Shown piece by piece: positions 8,859-17,024 of a stretch of 64,000 nucleotides of DNA. The first letter of the stretch is position 1; each line of letters begins with the position of its first letter. The stretch lies in assembly GCF_004005475.1 (NCBI RefSeq), contig NZ_RZTZ01000013.1:1-64000 (forward strand). Direction: 5' to 3'. Made by a program: the position numbers and the translations under genes. This stretch comes from Niallia taxi (GTDB lineage: Bacteria > Bacillota > Bacilli > Bacillales > Cytobacillaceae). Under the pieces are notes generated by a model that was given only the letters and a program-made list of their open reading frames with translations, ran no database searches and had not been told where the DNA came from.

Positions 8859-8861
8859 CAT

Positions 8862-10361
8862 TTATTGGTATTTCTTTAAAGGCTCGTCTGCCGGTCCTTC
8901 CAAAACATCTCCATCAAAAGAGAAGCGGGAGCCGTGGCATGGGCAATCCCAGGTTTTTTCCCCATTATTCCAAGCTACCTCACATCCAAGATGGGTACAT
9001 GTTGTATCCACCATATGCACAGTTCCTTCCTTGTCCTTGTAACAGCCGACTTTTTTGCCGTTAATGCGGAGTATGGAAGCTTCATCAAGGGATAATTCCT
9101 TTTCTTGATCAGCTGACTTAAGCTTTCCGCCAATCAAATGCTTCGCTACATCTAAGTTAATACTAATAAATTTGCGTAAGCTTGGATCTGAATAAAAGCG
9201 GGAAGGTGTATACAATTCTTCATATGGATTTTGTTTGTTTAACACCAAATCAGCAAGCAAAAGAGCTGCTGCTGCACCGTTAGTCATCCCCCACTTCCGA
9301 TAACCTGTTGCCACGAATACAGAATCATGACCTTTTTTAATACAGCCAACATACGGAACTTTGTCTAATGTAATTAAGTCCTGTGCCGACCATTCGTATA
9401 CAACCTTGTCTGTTTTCAAAGCATTTTTTCCAAACTCCTTAAGTGCTTCATAATGCCTTGCTGTATCTTCATCTTGTCCTGTTTTATGACTGTCACCACT
9501 TATTAAGATGAGGTTCTTGCCATTATGTGTAACAGGACGCAGGGATCTAGTAGGAGTATCAGCGCTATAGTACATTCCGCCAGGATAGTCATTCGTTTCT
9601 TCAACTGCGACAATATACGACCTTTCCGGATACATCCGAGCAAAGTAGAAACCATTTGCATCGTAAAATGGAAAATGGGATGCACTGATAACCTTGTCTG
9701 CATGAACCTTAAAGCCATCTCTTGTAACTACGGCCACTTTTTCGGACTGATTTTCCTCAACATCTGTAGCTGTCGTATTTTCAAATATTTGCACATTTTC
9801 CATTTTCTCGATTAACTTTTTGAAAAACTGTAATGGATGAAATTGATATTGATCTTTCATTACTAATGCTGCTTTAATTGGAATTGGCAATGGAATAGAG
9901 GTTACTAGCTCACAATCAATGCCGATTTTTTGATAGGCAGCATGCTCCTTCTTTACTTTTTCTGCATATTCATCCGCAACAGCATATAAAATCGCATCGT
10001 GCTTTTCCAGTTCGCAGTCTATATCAAGCTGCTCTGCCAAGACTTTTATAAACTCCATCGCATTATTATTTGCTTCATAATATAGTTTGGCTTTTTCTAA
10101 TCCCATATTTTCTATCAGCTCATCATAAATTAGTCCGTGTTGTGCGGTAATTTTCGCTGTGGTGTAGCCTGTTGTACCACTCATTAATGTATCTGCTTCA
10201 AGCAATATAACTTGATGACCCTGTCTGCCGAGCAAATAAGCTGCTGTCAATCCAGTAATTCCTCCACCAACAATACAAACCTCTGTTTCTTCATCCTTAG
10301 AAAGCTTTGAAAAGGATGGTAGCTTTACTGACTCTCTCCATAAGGACTGATGTTCCTTCAT
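8862..10361 (-). CDS. yhfW: FAD-dependent oxidoreductase with C-terminal Rieske domain
   Basis: 499 residues. A DAO-type FAD domain starts with the dinucleotide-binding glycine motif GGGITGLTAAYL near residue 31. The C-terminal domain carries a Rieske [2Fe-2S] site: Cys455-Thr-His457 in CTHLGC and Cys473-Pro-Cys-His476 in CPCHGS. This fusion matches B. subtilis YhfW (about 509 residues). The RBS is an AGGAG-type site. The substrate is unknown; the pairing of an amine- or amino-acid-oxidase fold with a Rieske cluster suggests an electron-transferring dehydrogenase. It is a single-gene unit. Confidence 0.9.
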   Translation of the reverse strand: MKEHQSLWRESVKLPSFSKLSKDEETEVCIVGGGITGLTAAYLLGRQGHQVILLEADTLMSGTTGYTTAKITAQHGLIYDELIENMGLEKAKLYYEANNNAMEFIKVLAEQLDIDCELEKHDAILYAVADEYAEKVKKEHAAYQKIGIDCELVTSIPLPIPIKAALVMKDQYQFHPLQFFKKLIEKMENVQIFENTTATDVEENQSEKVAVVTRDGFKVHADKVISASHFPFYDANGFYFARMYPERSYIVAVEETNDYPGGMYYSADTPTRSLRPVTHNGKNLILISGDSHKTGQDEDTARHYEALKEFGKNALKTDKVVYEWSAQDLITLDKVPYVGCIKKGHDSVFVATGYRKWGMTNGAAAALLLADLVLNKQNPYEELYTPSRFYSDPSLRKFISINLDVAKHLIGGKLKSADQEKELSLDEASILRINGKKVGCYKDKEGTVHMVDTTCTHLGCEVAWNNGEKTWDCPCHGSRFSFDGDVLEGPADEPLKKYQ

Positions 10362-10457
10362 ACAATTTCATCTCCTCTTATTGTTTAAGATTATGTTCCC
10401 CAGCAGAGGAAATAAAAAACAGTTAATCCAAAAAATAATAAGAAAAAGTCGCAAATC

Positions 10458-10486
10458 TTGCCTACATTGTCAAACTAAATTATAGT
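10458..10486 (+). promoter_or_regulatory. Sigma-A promoter of the EAL gene
   Basis: TTGCCT (10458-10463), 17-base spacer, TATAGT (10481-10486), about 45 bases before the start codon. Confidence 0.5.
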
Positions 10487-10531
10487 AAAATAGTACTAAA
10501 ACTATGTTTACTCGTTAAAAATATAGGGAAA

Positions 10532-11632
10532 ATGAATGATAAACATCTAGACGTAAAGAACGAAGTGGGGGAAACAATTTTGGTTTGTGATGTATGTGTT
10601 CCAAGAGCAAAGGGCTATAGTGTTTATTTTCCAGATGCACATTCCATGACACTGCTCCTAGACTATCTCAAGGAAAGCTCTGCAGATGAATATAAATTGG
10701 TAGACAATACAACGGTTTGGCTGTTAGAGCCTGTCTTTTTTTCATTTGTCGATTATGCAGCAGTTCATTTAGGTGAATATGGAATTGAAGCAGTCGAAGC
10801 AGAGGTATTTAATCCAGCAAAAAATGAAAACAACAAAAAGCCGATTCATCTGTTTGCAAAAGAAAGGGAAACTGCATGGATTGATGAGTTAATTTCAGAA
10901 AACAGAATTATAACTCATTATCAGCCGATTGTTCGTATAGAAGAAAATATCCCAACAATTTATGGACATGAATTCCTGTCAAGAGGCTTGAATAAAGACG
11001 AATCTATCATTCCGCCATATAAACTGTTTGAGGCAGCCAGGGTTAGAAATAGAGTTTTTTCATTAGATCGCGCTTGTCGTCTCCAATCTGTCAGAAATGC
11101 TGGCATTGTTAAAGATAAGTTGATTTTCATTAATTTTATACCTACCGCTATCTATGTACCGGAACATTGTCTTGCAAGTACCTTTGCTTTAATCAAAGAG
11201 TTAGAAGTAGAGCCTTCACAAGTAGTGTTTGAAGTAGTAGAAACAGACGAGGTGCAAAATATTGATCATTTGAAGTCGATTCTTTCATACTATCGAAAGC
11301 ATGGCTTTAAATATGCGCTTGATGATGTTGGCACAGGGTACAATCACGTTGATAAGTTGGAGCTGCTTGACCCAGATGTAGTAAAGCTTGCGATAGATTA
11401 TGTTAATGGTGTCAGCAAGGACAAACAGAAGCAAGAGGTAGCTCTAGCCGTATTACAAAGAAGTCATGCAATTGGCGCACTTGCCCTAGCAGAGGGTGTC
11501 GAGCATATCGATGATTATCACTTCCTAAAGGACATGGGATATGACTTATTTCAAGGATATCTGTTTGCAAAGCCGTTAGCTGTTCCAATGACTGACTTGG
11601 AATTGCAGGGTTCAATGCTCCAAAAGTCTTAA
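10532..11632 (+). CDS. EAL-domain cyclic-di-GMP phosphodiesterase
   Basis: 366 residues. Residues 1-110 form a non-catalytic N-terminal region I do not recognise. The EAL domain covers about 115-355: signature as EFLSR, then INF, the EVVETD glutamate, DDVGTGY double Asp, VVKLA lysine, LAEGVE and FQGYLFAKP. The metal and catalytic residues all appear present, so activity (c-di-GMP to pGpG) is plausible. There is no GGDEF domain and no membrane segment, so it is probably soluble. An AGGGA ribosome site precedes the ATG. A SAM riboswitch begins right after it. Confidence 0.88.
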   Translation: MNDKHLDVKNEVGETILVCDVCVPRAKGYSVYFPDAHSMTLLLDYLKESSADEYKLVDNTTVWLLEPVFFSFVDYAAVHLGEYGIEAVEAEVFNPAKNENNKKPIHLFAKERETAWIDELISENRIITHYQPIVRIEENIPTIYGHEFLSRGLNKDESIIPPYKLFEAARVRNRVFSLDRACRLQSVRNAGIVKDKLIFINFIPTAIYVPEHCLASTFALIKELEVEPSQVVFEVVETDEVQNIDHLKSILSYYRKHGFKYALDDVGTGYNHVDKLELLDPDVVKLAIDYVNGVSKDKQKQEVALAVLQRSHAIGALALAEGVEHIDDYHFLKDMGYDLFQGYLFAKPLAVPMTDLELQGSMLQKS

Positions 11633-11635
11633 GTG

Positions 11636-11664
11636 TTGACATTTATCATTCTATATGTTTAAAT
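11636..11664 (+). promoter_or_regulatory. Sigma-A promoter of the S-box leader
   Basis: TTGACA (11636-11641), 17-base spacer, TTAAAT (11659-11664), about 20 bases before the first riboswitch stem. Confidence 0.55.
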
Positions 11665-11689
11665 AAATCCAAATATTATATTTCAAAAA

Positions 11690-11876
11690 CTTATCCAGAG
11701 AGGTGGAGGGAACTGGCCCATTGAAACCTCGGCAGCGGATTCATCATTTTTGATGAAAACTGTGCCAATTCCAAGGACGCGAATTATTCGGTCTTACAGA
11801 TAAGAGGAAGAAATGCATACGACAATGCATTATATGTAATAAAAAATCCTCTTCTGTCAAGAAGAGGATTTTTTAT
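11690..11876 (+). promoter_or_regulatory. SAM-I riboswitch (S-box) with terminator
   Basis: P1 is CTTATC (11690-11695) with GATAAG (11799-11804). Conserved S-box segments are present: AGAGAGGTGGAGGGA, ACTGGCCCATTGAAACC, GGCAGCGG and CTGTGCCAATTCCA. A terminator hairpin, AATCCTCTTCT / AGAAGAGGATT plus T run, spans 11842-11876. The 3' strand of P1 and following AAGAGGAAG can pair with the terminator's left arm, giving the usual antiterminator. SAM binding should switch off the small genes downstream. Confidence 0.93.
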
Positions 11877-11922
11877 TTCCTCCCTATACAAGACTAGGAT
11901 GAGTTTTACAGGAGGCAAAATA

Positions 11923-12087
11923 ATGGACTTTGAACAAACACCATCATTTCAGGATGAAAAAGATGACTTGATAGAAAAGCTAATAGCACTTGGTATATAT
12001 AAAAAAGAAGCTTTACATTTGTTTGAACTTACGATAACAGAGCTAGAGGAAGTGTATGCACAAGCAGCCTGCAATCAGGGTAACTGA
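11923..12087 (+). CDS. Small FbpA-like (Fur-regulated basic protein family) protein
   Basis: 54 residues. The core DLIEKLIALGIYKKEALHLF followed by ELTITELEEVY matches the pattern of the small FbpA family, though the protein is acidic rather than basic. The ATG at 11923 is chosen because an AGGAGG site stands seven bases upstream; an earlier in-frame ATG lacks one. In B. subtilis, Fbp proteins are Fur-controlled partners of the iron-sparing small RNA FsrA. Here no Fur box is seen and a SAM riboswitch lies directly upstream, which is unexpected. The family call rests on a remembered pattern. Confidence 0.65.
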   Translation: MDFEQTPSFQDEKDDLIEKLIALGIYKKEALHLFELTITELEEVYAQAACNQGN

Positions 12088-12168
12088 AATCAAGGATAGG
12101 GATATTGTTGTGTTATTTAGGCTGTGTTGTGTAAAATAGATAGCGACAACAAAAAGGCTGGTGCGGGA

Positions 12169-12552
12169 ATGAAAAGAGCAGCAATTTATATAGCAGCAGT
12201 TTTTGTTTGTATACTTATTGGCTTGTCATCGAGATATACAAGCATTTACCCGAAAATATTACAGGTTCATCTTGGTGATGCCGTGTGGGCGAGTATGATT
12301 TACTTTGGTTGTAAGCTGATCTTAACTAATGATAAAAAACTGCCCGCAATCCTTTATCCTCTTTTGTTTTGCTGCTTCATTGAATTTAGCCAAGCGTATC
12401 AAGCAAATTGGATAGTAAATATACGCAGTACATTAATCGGTGGACTTATTTTAGGAAAAGGGTTTTTATGGATTGATTTAGTCCGGTATACAATCGGGAT
12501 AGTAATTGCCTTTTGTGCAGATAATTTTCTATTAAAAAGAAAAACTGGCTAA
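12169..12552 (+). CDS. DUF2809-family small membrane protein
   Basis: 127 residues with four hydrophobic segments. The motifs LGDAVWASMIYFG and the later FIEFSQAYQA are typical of the DUF2809 family, whose function is unknown. The ATG at 12169 starts directly with a membrane segment. A GTG at 12124 is in frame but has no ribosome site. It lies 81 bases after the FbpA-like gene with no visible terminator, so it may share the S-box transcript. Confidence 0.7.
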   Translation: MKRAAIYIAAVFVCILIGLSSRYTSIYPKILQVHLGDAVWASMIYFGCKLILTNDKKLPAILYPLLFCCFIEFSQAYQANWIVNIRSTLIGGLILGKGFLWIDLVRYTIGIVIAFCADNFLLKRKTG

Positions 12553-12589
12553 CACCTGCTTCATAAAAAACGGCCATTAATTTAATTAT

Positions 12590-12617
12590 TTGTGTTTTCC
12601 TGTATTTACGTTATAAT
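12590..12617 (+). promoter_or_regulatory. Sigma-A promoter of the que operon
   Basis: TTGTGT (12590-12595), 16-base spacer, TATAAT (12612-12617). The transcript would start about 45 bases before the preQ1 aptamer. Confidence 0.5.
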
Positions 12618-12669
12618 AATGGTTGAGTTTTTAACAGTTCTAGGCATTTATGCCGATAATTTAAGATTG

Positions 12670-12742
12670 AGAGGTTCTAGCCCCCCTCTTTAAAAAAACT
12701 AAGAAGAAGCAGCACTTCTCTCTTGGAGTGCTGCTTTTTTTT
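12670..12742 (+). promoter_or_regulatory. PreQ1-I riboswitch with terminator
   Basis: The aptamer at 12670-12702 has the class I form: AGAGGTTCTAG, a C-rich loop, CCTCT, then an A-rich tail ending in AAAACTAA. It is followed by a terminator with stem AGCAGCACT / AGTGCTGCT (12708-12735) and a T run. The position upstream of queC is the one known from Bacillus. PreQ1 binding is expected to terminate transcription. Confidence 0.95.
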
Positions 12743-12826
12743 ATGAATAGGCTAAGATACGTTTATTTTTGATGCAACAATAATAAATATCCTTGTTGCG
12801 GTTTGGTAGAAAGGGAGTAATTTAGT

Positions 12827-13489
12827 ATGTTAAGAGATGAAAAAGCAGTTGTAGTTTTTAGTGGCGGACAAGACAGCACGACATGTTTGTTCTGGGCGTT
12901 GGAAACATTTAAAGAGGTAGAGGTTGTTACCTTTAATTATAACCAACGGCATAAGGCAGAAATTCAATGTGCGATTGATATTGCTGGTGAGCTTGGTGTA
13001 AAGCACCATCTTTTAGATATGGAATTATTAAATCAATTGGCACCAAATGCTCTAACAAGAAGTGATATCGAAGTCAAAGAAGGAGAAAACGGGGAGCTTC
13101 CTTCTACGTTTGTTCCAGGAAGAAATCTTGTTTTCTTATCCTTTGCTTCTATATTGGCAAGCCAAATTGGCGCAAAGCATATTATTACAGGCGTTTGTGA
13201 AACAGACTTCAGTGGATATCCAGATTGCCGTGATTCTTTTGTTAAATCACTTAATGTAACGCTTAATTTGGCAATGGATACTTCATTTGTTATTCATACA
13301 CCATTAATGTGGCTTGATAAAGCGGAAACGTGGAAGCTTGCTGACGAATTAGGCAGACTTGATTATGTGAGAGAAAAAACATTAACATGCTATGAAGGTG
13401 TTATTGGGGATGGCTGCGGGCAATGTCCGTCTTGTGTTTTGAGAAAGGCTGGATTAGATAAATATCTTCAAGAAAAGGAAGCGAACTAA
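12827..13489 (+). CDS. queC: 7-cyano-7-deazaguanine (preQ0) synthase
   Basis: 220 residues, standard QueC length. The ATP-pyrophosphatase loop SGGQDSTT lies near residue 12. A zinc site is formed by four cysteines in [16 protein letters not shown] at the C terminus. It converts 7-carboxy-7-deazaguanine to preQ0 with ATP and ammonia, for queuosine tRNA modification. The RBS is AAAGGGAG. It is first in a three-gene operon: queD begins two bases after its stop. Confidence 0.97.
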   Translation: MLRDEKAVVVFSGGQDSTTCLFWALETFKEVEVVTFNYNQRHKAEIQCAIDIAGELGVKHHLLDMELLNQLAPNALTRSDIEVKEGENGELPSTFVPGRNLVFLSFASILASQIGAKHIITGVCETDFSGYPDCRDSFVKSLNVTLNLAMDTSFVIHTPLMWLDKAETWKLADELGRLDYVREKTLTCYEGVIGDGCGQCPSCVLRKAGLDKYLQEKEAN

Positions 13490-13491
13490 GA

Positions 13492-13974
13492 ATGGATACA
13501 AACTTCTTCGGCTTTAGAATCGTGGAAAACCTGCAGAAATTCGGCAAAGACATAAAAAAAGAAGAGCTGAACTACCACCAAAAAAGAGTATTGATTTCAA
13601 AGGAATTCACTTTTGATGCAGCACATCATCTTCATTGCTATGAAGGAAAATGCAAAAACCTTCATGGGCACACTTATAAAGTTATTTTAGCAGTAAGCGG
13701 ATTGACGAATGAAATCGGACTTGTTATCGATTTTGGTGACTTAAAAAGCATTTGGAAGGATAAAATCGAAATTTATTTGGACCATCGCTACTTAAATGAA
13801 ACACTTCCAAGCATGAATACAACCGCAGAAAATATGGTCGTGTGGATGTATGAAAAATTGAAGCTTGAATTAAAGCAATACAACAATGACATTCAGCAAT
13901 TAAGAGTGGAATATATAAAGCTTTATGAAACACCAACGAGTTTTGCAGAAGCAAGAAGGGAATGGATGGGATGA
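13492..13974 (+). CDS. queD: 6-carboxy-5,6,7,8-tetrahydropterin synthase
   Basis: 160 residues, longer than many QueD proteins because of an N-terminal stretch of about 30 residues before the core KEFTFDAAHHLH. Zinc ligands are His in AAHHLH and the pair in HGH; the catalytic Cys is in GKCKNLHGH, with LDHRYLN and the C-terminal YETPTSFAE glutamate also present. It turns dihydroneopterin triphosphate into CPH4, the QueE substrate. The ATG is preceded by an AAGGAAG site inside the end of queC. It overlaps queE by four bases. Confidence 0.95.
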   Translation: MDTNFFGFRIVENLQKFGKDIKKEELNYHQKRVLISKEFTFDAAHHLHCYEGKCKNLHGHTYKVILAVSGLTNEIGLVIDFGDLKSIWKDKIEIYLDHRYLNETLPSMNTTAENMVVWMYEKLKLELKQYNNDIQQLRVEYIKLYETPTSFAEARREWMG

Positions 13975-14693
13975 GCAAAATACCGGTGCTTGAAATTTTC
14001 GGACCGACAATACAAGGAGAAGGAATGGTTGTCGGCCGAAAAACAATGTTTATCCGCACTGCCGGGTGCGATTACCGCTGCTCATGGTGTGATTCTGCTT
14101 TTACGTGGGATGGCACTGGCAAGGATGACATCGTCCTTATGACAGCGGAGGAGATTTGGGAACGACTTTATGAAATAGGTGGAGATTGCTTTGACCATGT
14201 CACTATTTCAGGTGGCAATCCAGCGCTCCTGACAAATCTTATCCATTTTATTGAATTGGCTAAGAAAAAGAAGATCCAATTGGCATTGGAAACACAAGGA
14301 AGCAAATGGCAGGATTGGTTCTGGCAAATTGATGATTTGACGATTTCACCTAAGCCGCCAAGCTCTGGTATGAATACTAATTTCACCATTTTAGATGATA
14401 TCATTGAGAGGCTAACAGAAAAAAATAATGTGTTCAGTTTAAAGGTAGTTGTATTTAATGAGGCTGATTACGAATATGCGAAGCTAGTGCATAAGCGTTA
14501 CCCTCAGGTACCATTTTATTTGCAGGTCGGAAATGATGATATTACAAATGGCAATAATGAAGAATTGCTTCAAAAGCTTTTAGCAAAGTATGAATGGCTT
14601 ATTGATATAACCATGAATACAAAAGAAATGAATGCTGTACGTGTTCTTCCACAGCTTCATGCTTTAGTGTGGGGAAATAAAAGAGGCGTTTAG
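13971..14693 (+). CDS. queE: 7-carboxy-7-deazaguanine synthase (radical SAM)
   Basis: 240 residues. The radical-SAM cluster motif is CDYRCSWCDSAFTW (Cx3Cx2C), preceded by FGPTIQGEG, the QueE hallmark; SGGNPAL replaces the common GGEP-type SAM motif. It contracts the CPH4 ring to 7-carboxy-7-deazaguanine, passed on to QueC. The start at 13971 makes an ATGA overlap with the queD stop; an ATG nine bases earlier is less likely. No queF is in this window and none of the tRNA transglycosylase genes, so the pathway is completed elsewhere. Confidence 0.96.
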   Translation: MSKIPVLEIFGPTIQGEGMVVGRKTMFIRTAGCDYRCSWCDSAFTWDGTGKDDIVLMTAEEIWERLYEIGGDCFDHVTISGGNPALLTNLIHFIELAKKKKIQLALETQGSKWQDWFWQIDDLTISPKPPSSGMNTNFTILDDIIERLTEKNNVFSLKVVVFNEADYEYAKLVHKRYPQVPFYLQVGNDDITNGNNEELLQKLLAKYEWLIDITMNTKEMNAVRVLPQLHALVWGNKRGV

Positions 14694-14810
14694 ACCATAA
14701 ATATCCTTTTTTATCCATATATACAGGTTGAAAATACCTATATATCAAGCCTAAATTCCTTTTTAATGGATAATCTTATCTTACTAACGGAGGAATTTTG
14801 TAGAATATAA

Positions 14811-14839
14811 TCGAAAAATATCAAAAAAGCATGTATAAT
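14811..14839 (+). promoter_or_regulatory. Probable sigma-A promoter
   Basis: TCGAAA (14811-14816), 17-base spacer, TATAAT (14834-14839), about 45 bases upstream of the next gene. The gap 14694-14810 also holds an imperfect inverted repeat (near 14717-14745) after queE without a T run. Confidence 0.45.
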
Positions 14840-14886
14840 AGACTTTTAGAATAGTAGATTCTAACAAGAGGGAGGATCTGATAGTA

Positions 14887-15267
14887 ATGGAATGGACATT
14901 AGCCATTTTATTTGGTGCAGCACTGTTGCTGTTGATTGCTTCAACAATCAGAAGCCGAAGAACAGCTAAAGCAGAACAAAGGGAAATCGATATGATTCAC
15001 CTTTCTGTGACAGAAGAATTAACACAGCTGCAAACACAAGTGCGCAATCTAGAGCTCGATATAGAGATTATTGAAAAAGAAACTGGCGTACGTTTATCTT
15101 CAGCTGATCGCGTTAAATTAAGAGAAGTTTTAGATTTGCATCGCCGCAAATATTCTATTGAAAGTATTGCTGGCCAAAAGAAGCTTCCAGTAGAACAAGT
15201 GGAAAAAATGCTTGCTCCTTTTATGATGGAGAAGGACGAAAGGAGACCTGTTGTAAATGAAGCCTAG
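14887..15267 (+). CDS. Membrane-anchored coiled-coil protein, unknown function
   Basis: 126 residues. One N-terminal membrane segment (about 3-20) with a basic RSRRTAK stop-transfer follows; residues 28-65 are a heptad-like coiled coil and 70-110 resemble a small helical domain. A GGGAGGA site precedes the ATG. The stop overlaps the next gene by 11 bases, so the two are co-transcribed and translationally coupled. I do not recognise a named family. Its partner carries an MltG-like subdomain, which suggests an envelope role. Confidence 0.65.
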   Translation: MEWTLAILFGAALLLLIASTIRSRRTAKAEQREIDMIHLSVTEELTQLQTQVRNLELDIEIIEKETGVRLSSADRVKLREVLDLHRRKYSIESIAGQKKLPVEQVEKMLAPFMMEKDERRPVVNEA

Positions 15268-15790
15268 TATCATCAGCAGTTTTGCAGCAGGTTTACTATT
15301 AGCAGCAGCAGTCAGCAGCGTTGCTTATTTTGTCACAAAAGAGGATGCACCAAAAGCAGCAGAAACGACAGCTACAAATACGACTGCAACAGAGGAGAGT
15401 ACAGAAGGTGTTGAAACAACACCGACTGTCGAAGAGATGCAAGATATACTTTCATCCTCCGGATATGTAGTTCAAACAAAGGAAGCCGCTGAGAAAGCAG
15501 AATCAGATTGGCAGAAAAAAGTCGATGCTGCAGAAGAAAAAGCAAGTGAAGGTAAAGAGAGCAATGGTGATGTAGTGTACCGCACTGCCATTTACGTTTC
15601 AAACGGAATGACAAGTATTGATGTTGGTAATGCATTGAAGGATGCTGACATCATCAAAATGAGCGGCTTTGAATTCTCTAAAGAAGTAGAGAAAAAAGGC
15701 GTTGAAAAATACTTGAAGCCAGGCTCTTATAAAATTGACAGCTCCATGTCAACAAACAAAATTATATCTACTATTTTCCAAAAACAATAA
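15257..15790 (+). CDS. Membrane-anchored protein with MltG/YceG-like LysM-type subdomain
   Basis: 177 residues. Residues 4-26 form a membrane anchor or uncleaved signal; 33-60 are a Thr/Ala/Glu-rich linker; 75-100 are a charged helix. The C-terminal part (about 112-177, AIYVSNGMTSIDVGNALKDA then LKPGSYKI) resembles the LysM-like subdomain that precedes the catalytic part of the endolytic transglycosylase MltG. The catalytic Glu domain is absent, so it is unlikely to cut glycan strands. It is coupled to the upstream coiled-coil gene and followed by a strong terminator. Confidence 0.65.
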   Translation: MKPSIISSFAAGLLLAAAVSSVAYFVTKEDAPKAAETTATNTTATEESTEGVETTPTVEEMQDILSSSGYVVQTKEAAEKAESDWQKKVDAAEEKASEGKESNGDVVYRTAIYVSNGMTSIDVGNALKDADIIKMSGFEFSKEVEKKGVEKYLKPGSYKIDSSMSTNKIISTIFQKQ

Positions 15791-15853
15791 AAAAAATCAC
15801 TTATGATGCTTGTATGCTAAACGGCTATACAACAAATCATAAGTGATTTTTTT
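15791..15853 (+). terminator. Long intrinsic terminator
   Basis: Outer stem AAAAAATCACTTATGAT / ATCATAAGTGATTTTTT of about 17 bp, with a small inner hairpin (TGTAT / ATACA). Confidence 0.85.
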
Positions 15854-15931
15854 GTGTTTTAGGTTTTAAACCATGCTTTTTTTTTCTAAATCCATAATAT
15901 GTTAATAGAAGCTTTTATGGAAGGTGAAAAA

Positions 15932-16234
15932 ATGAAAAGGACGAAACGAAGCAGAGGATTTTGCCTGCCAGGAGGCTATCGCTATTGTGGACCTGGCTGC
16001 AGTGGTCCTGGTGCACCAATAAACTATGTGGATTCATGCTGCAAGCAGCATGACGACTGTGTAGCACGATTCGGCTCTAGCTGCAGATGTGACAAGCAGT
16101 TAATTGAATGTGTTCAAAGGAAAACGGCCGAAAGGACGCATGAAGGCAGTACAGCAAGACTTATTTCTGGCTTTATGAAATTGCGGACAGATATGAATTG
16201 TCCGAAGCAAAAAAGGTCTCATCGTCGCAGATAA
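15932..16234 (+). CDS. Small secretory-phospholipase-A2-like protein
   Basis: 100 residues from the ATG at 15932, which has a GGAAGGTGA site. The secreted PLA2 signature is clear: a calcium loop YCGPGCSGPG (18-27), the active-site helix CCKQHDDC with His40 and Asp41, and the second helix CRCDKQLIEC with Asp54. Ten cysteines could form disulphides. Unlike classical enzymes it has no signal peptide and both ends are very basic. Similar small PLA2 domains are known in Bacillus and in parvovirus VP1. It may hydrolyse the sn-2 ester of phospholipids; where it would act (spore, lysing cell) is open. Confidence 0.75.
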   Translation: MKRTKRSRGFCLPGGYRYCGPGCSGPGAPINYVDSCCKQHDDCVARFGSSCRCDKQLIECVQRKTAERTHEGSTARLISGFMKLRTDMNCPKQKRSHRRR

Positions 16235-16246
16235 CAGTGTTAACGG

Positions 16247-16594
16247 TCATTGCTTTTGGGCGGAAGGAAACGAAAACAACTCCTGTATATGTTCCTTGTC
16301 GCGATAAGAACGATAGGAAACAAGGATTTGATCCTCTATGGAAGCATCCAGATGCAGGATATAATCATGTTTTTTCTCTAAGTAATAATTGATTCCTTCT
16401 GCCTGTAACTCATAAAAATAATAAAAGTCTCCTAATAAAAACTGGCTAACCATATTGGCATCAACATGTTTTTCAATAAATTCTGCAAGCTCGATGACAG
16501 AAACAGTGGCTTCTTGTTGAATTTGAGCAGTTTCTGCACTCTGCATAAAGGTATTTTTTGCTTTTGCCAGCATAGCTCCTAAGAAATTATTCAT
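16247..16594 (-). CDS. Conserved-looking hypothetical protein, helical
   Basis: 115 residues, soluble, mostly helical and acidic, with several aromatic pairs (GDFYYFYELQ). No motif is recognised. A GGGAGGA site stands before the ATG, and the frame has normal codon use. It converges with the PLA2-like gene, leaving 12 bases between stops. The plus-strand frame over the same region has no ribosome site and is not real. Confidence 0.6.
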   Translation of the reverse strand: MNNFLGAMLAKAKNTFMQSAETAQIQQEATVSVIELAEFIEKHVDANMVSQFLLGDFYYFYELQAEGINYYLEKKHDYILHLDASIEDQILVSYRSYRDKEHIQELFSFPSAQKQ

Positions 16595-16711
16595 TGTCTT
16601 CCTCCCGTAACTATTTGTATGGATAGTATGTACTAAAATGTGTTACCTATCCTTATGACAGTCTGAGGTTGTTTGGAAGGAAGTACTAGACCGAAACAAC
16701 TGTAAATACAT

Positions 16712-16740
16712 AAAAAAAAGGGTCTTAAGCAAGACCCTTT
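16712..16740 (-). terminator. Leftward intrinsic terminator
   Basis: AAAGGGTCTT / AAGACCCTTT with a 4-base loop; on the minus strand it is followed by eight T residues. It overlaps the stop codon of the gene to its right. Confidence 0.85.
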
Positions 16741-17024
16741 TAGGAGAACCTAAATGTAAATAAAACGAGTGTTAAGCCAACTACCCACAGCATCGGTATC
16801 AGGTTAATGATAATTGCTGCTGTTTTTCTTTTTTTCCTGAATATCCAGGAAAGAATCGTACAAGCAATAACGGCAACTGGATATAAACTAATGATAATGA
16901 CAAATAGAATATTATAAAAGCTGAAACCACCGTCAAAGCTCATGAATGAAAGCCCCCAAATAGGCAGCCAAGGTATAAGGCATAGCACATAAACAATTTG
17001 TGTAATAATTAAATAAGCTCTCAT
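16740..17024 (-). CDS. Small membrane protein, unknown function
   Basis: 94 residues with three hydrophobic segments (about 5-25, 37-60, 70-90) and a basic loop FRKKRKT between the second and third. The ribosome site AAGGGAGGG is strong. A hairpin just upstream (17049-17080) contains a CTCCCTT segment complementary to this site, so translation could be regulated by RNA structure. No family is recognised. Confidence 0.6.
   Translation of the reverse strand: MRAYLIITQIVYVLCLIPWLPIWGLSFMSFDGGFSFYNILFVIIISLYPVAVIACTILSWIFRKKRKTAAIIINLIPMLWVVGLTLVLFTFRFS

Noticed and set aside
12670-14693. The preQ1 riboswitch with queCDE as a new system
   Set aside because: This arrangement is well known in Bacillus; it is annotated but not novel.
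16020-16120. Parvovirus-derived insertion, because of the PLA2 motif
   Set aside because: Small PLA2 domains occur widely in Bacillus; no viral or mobile gene surrounds it.
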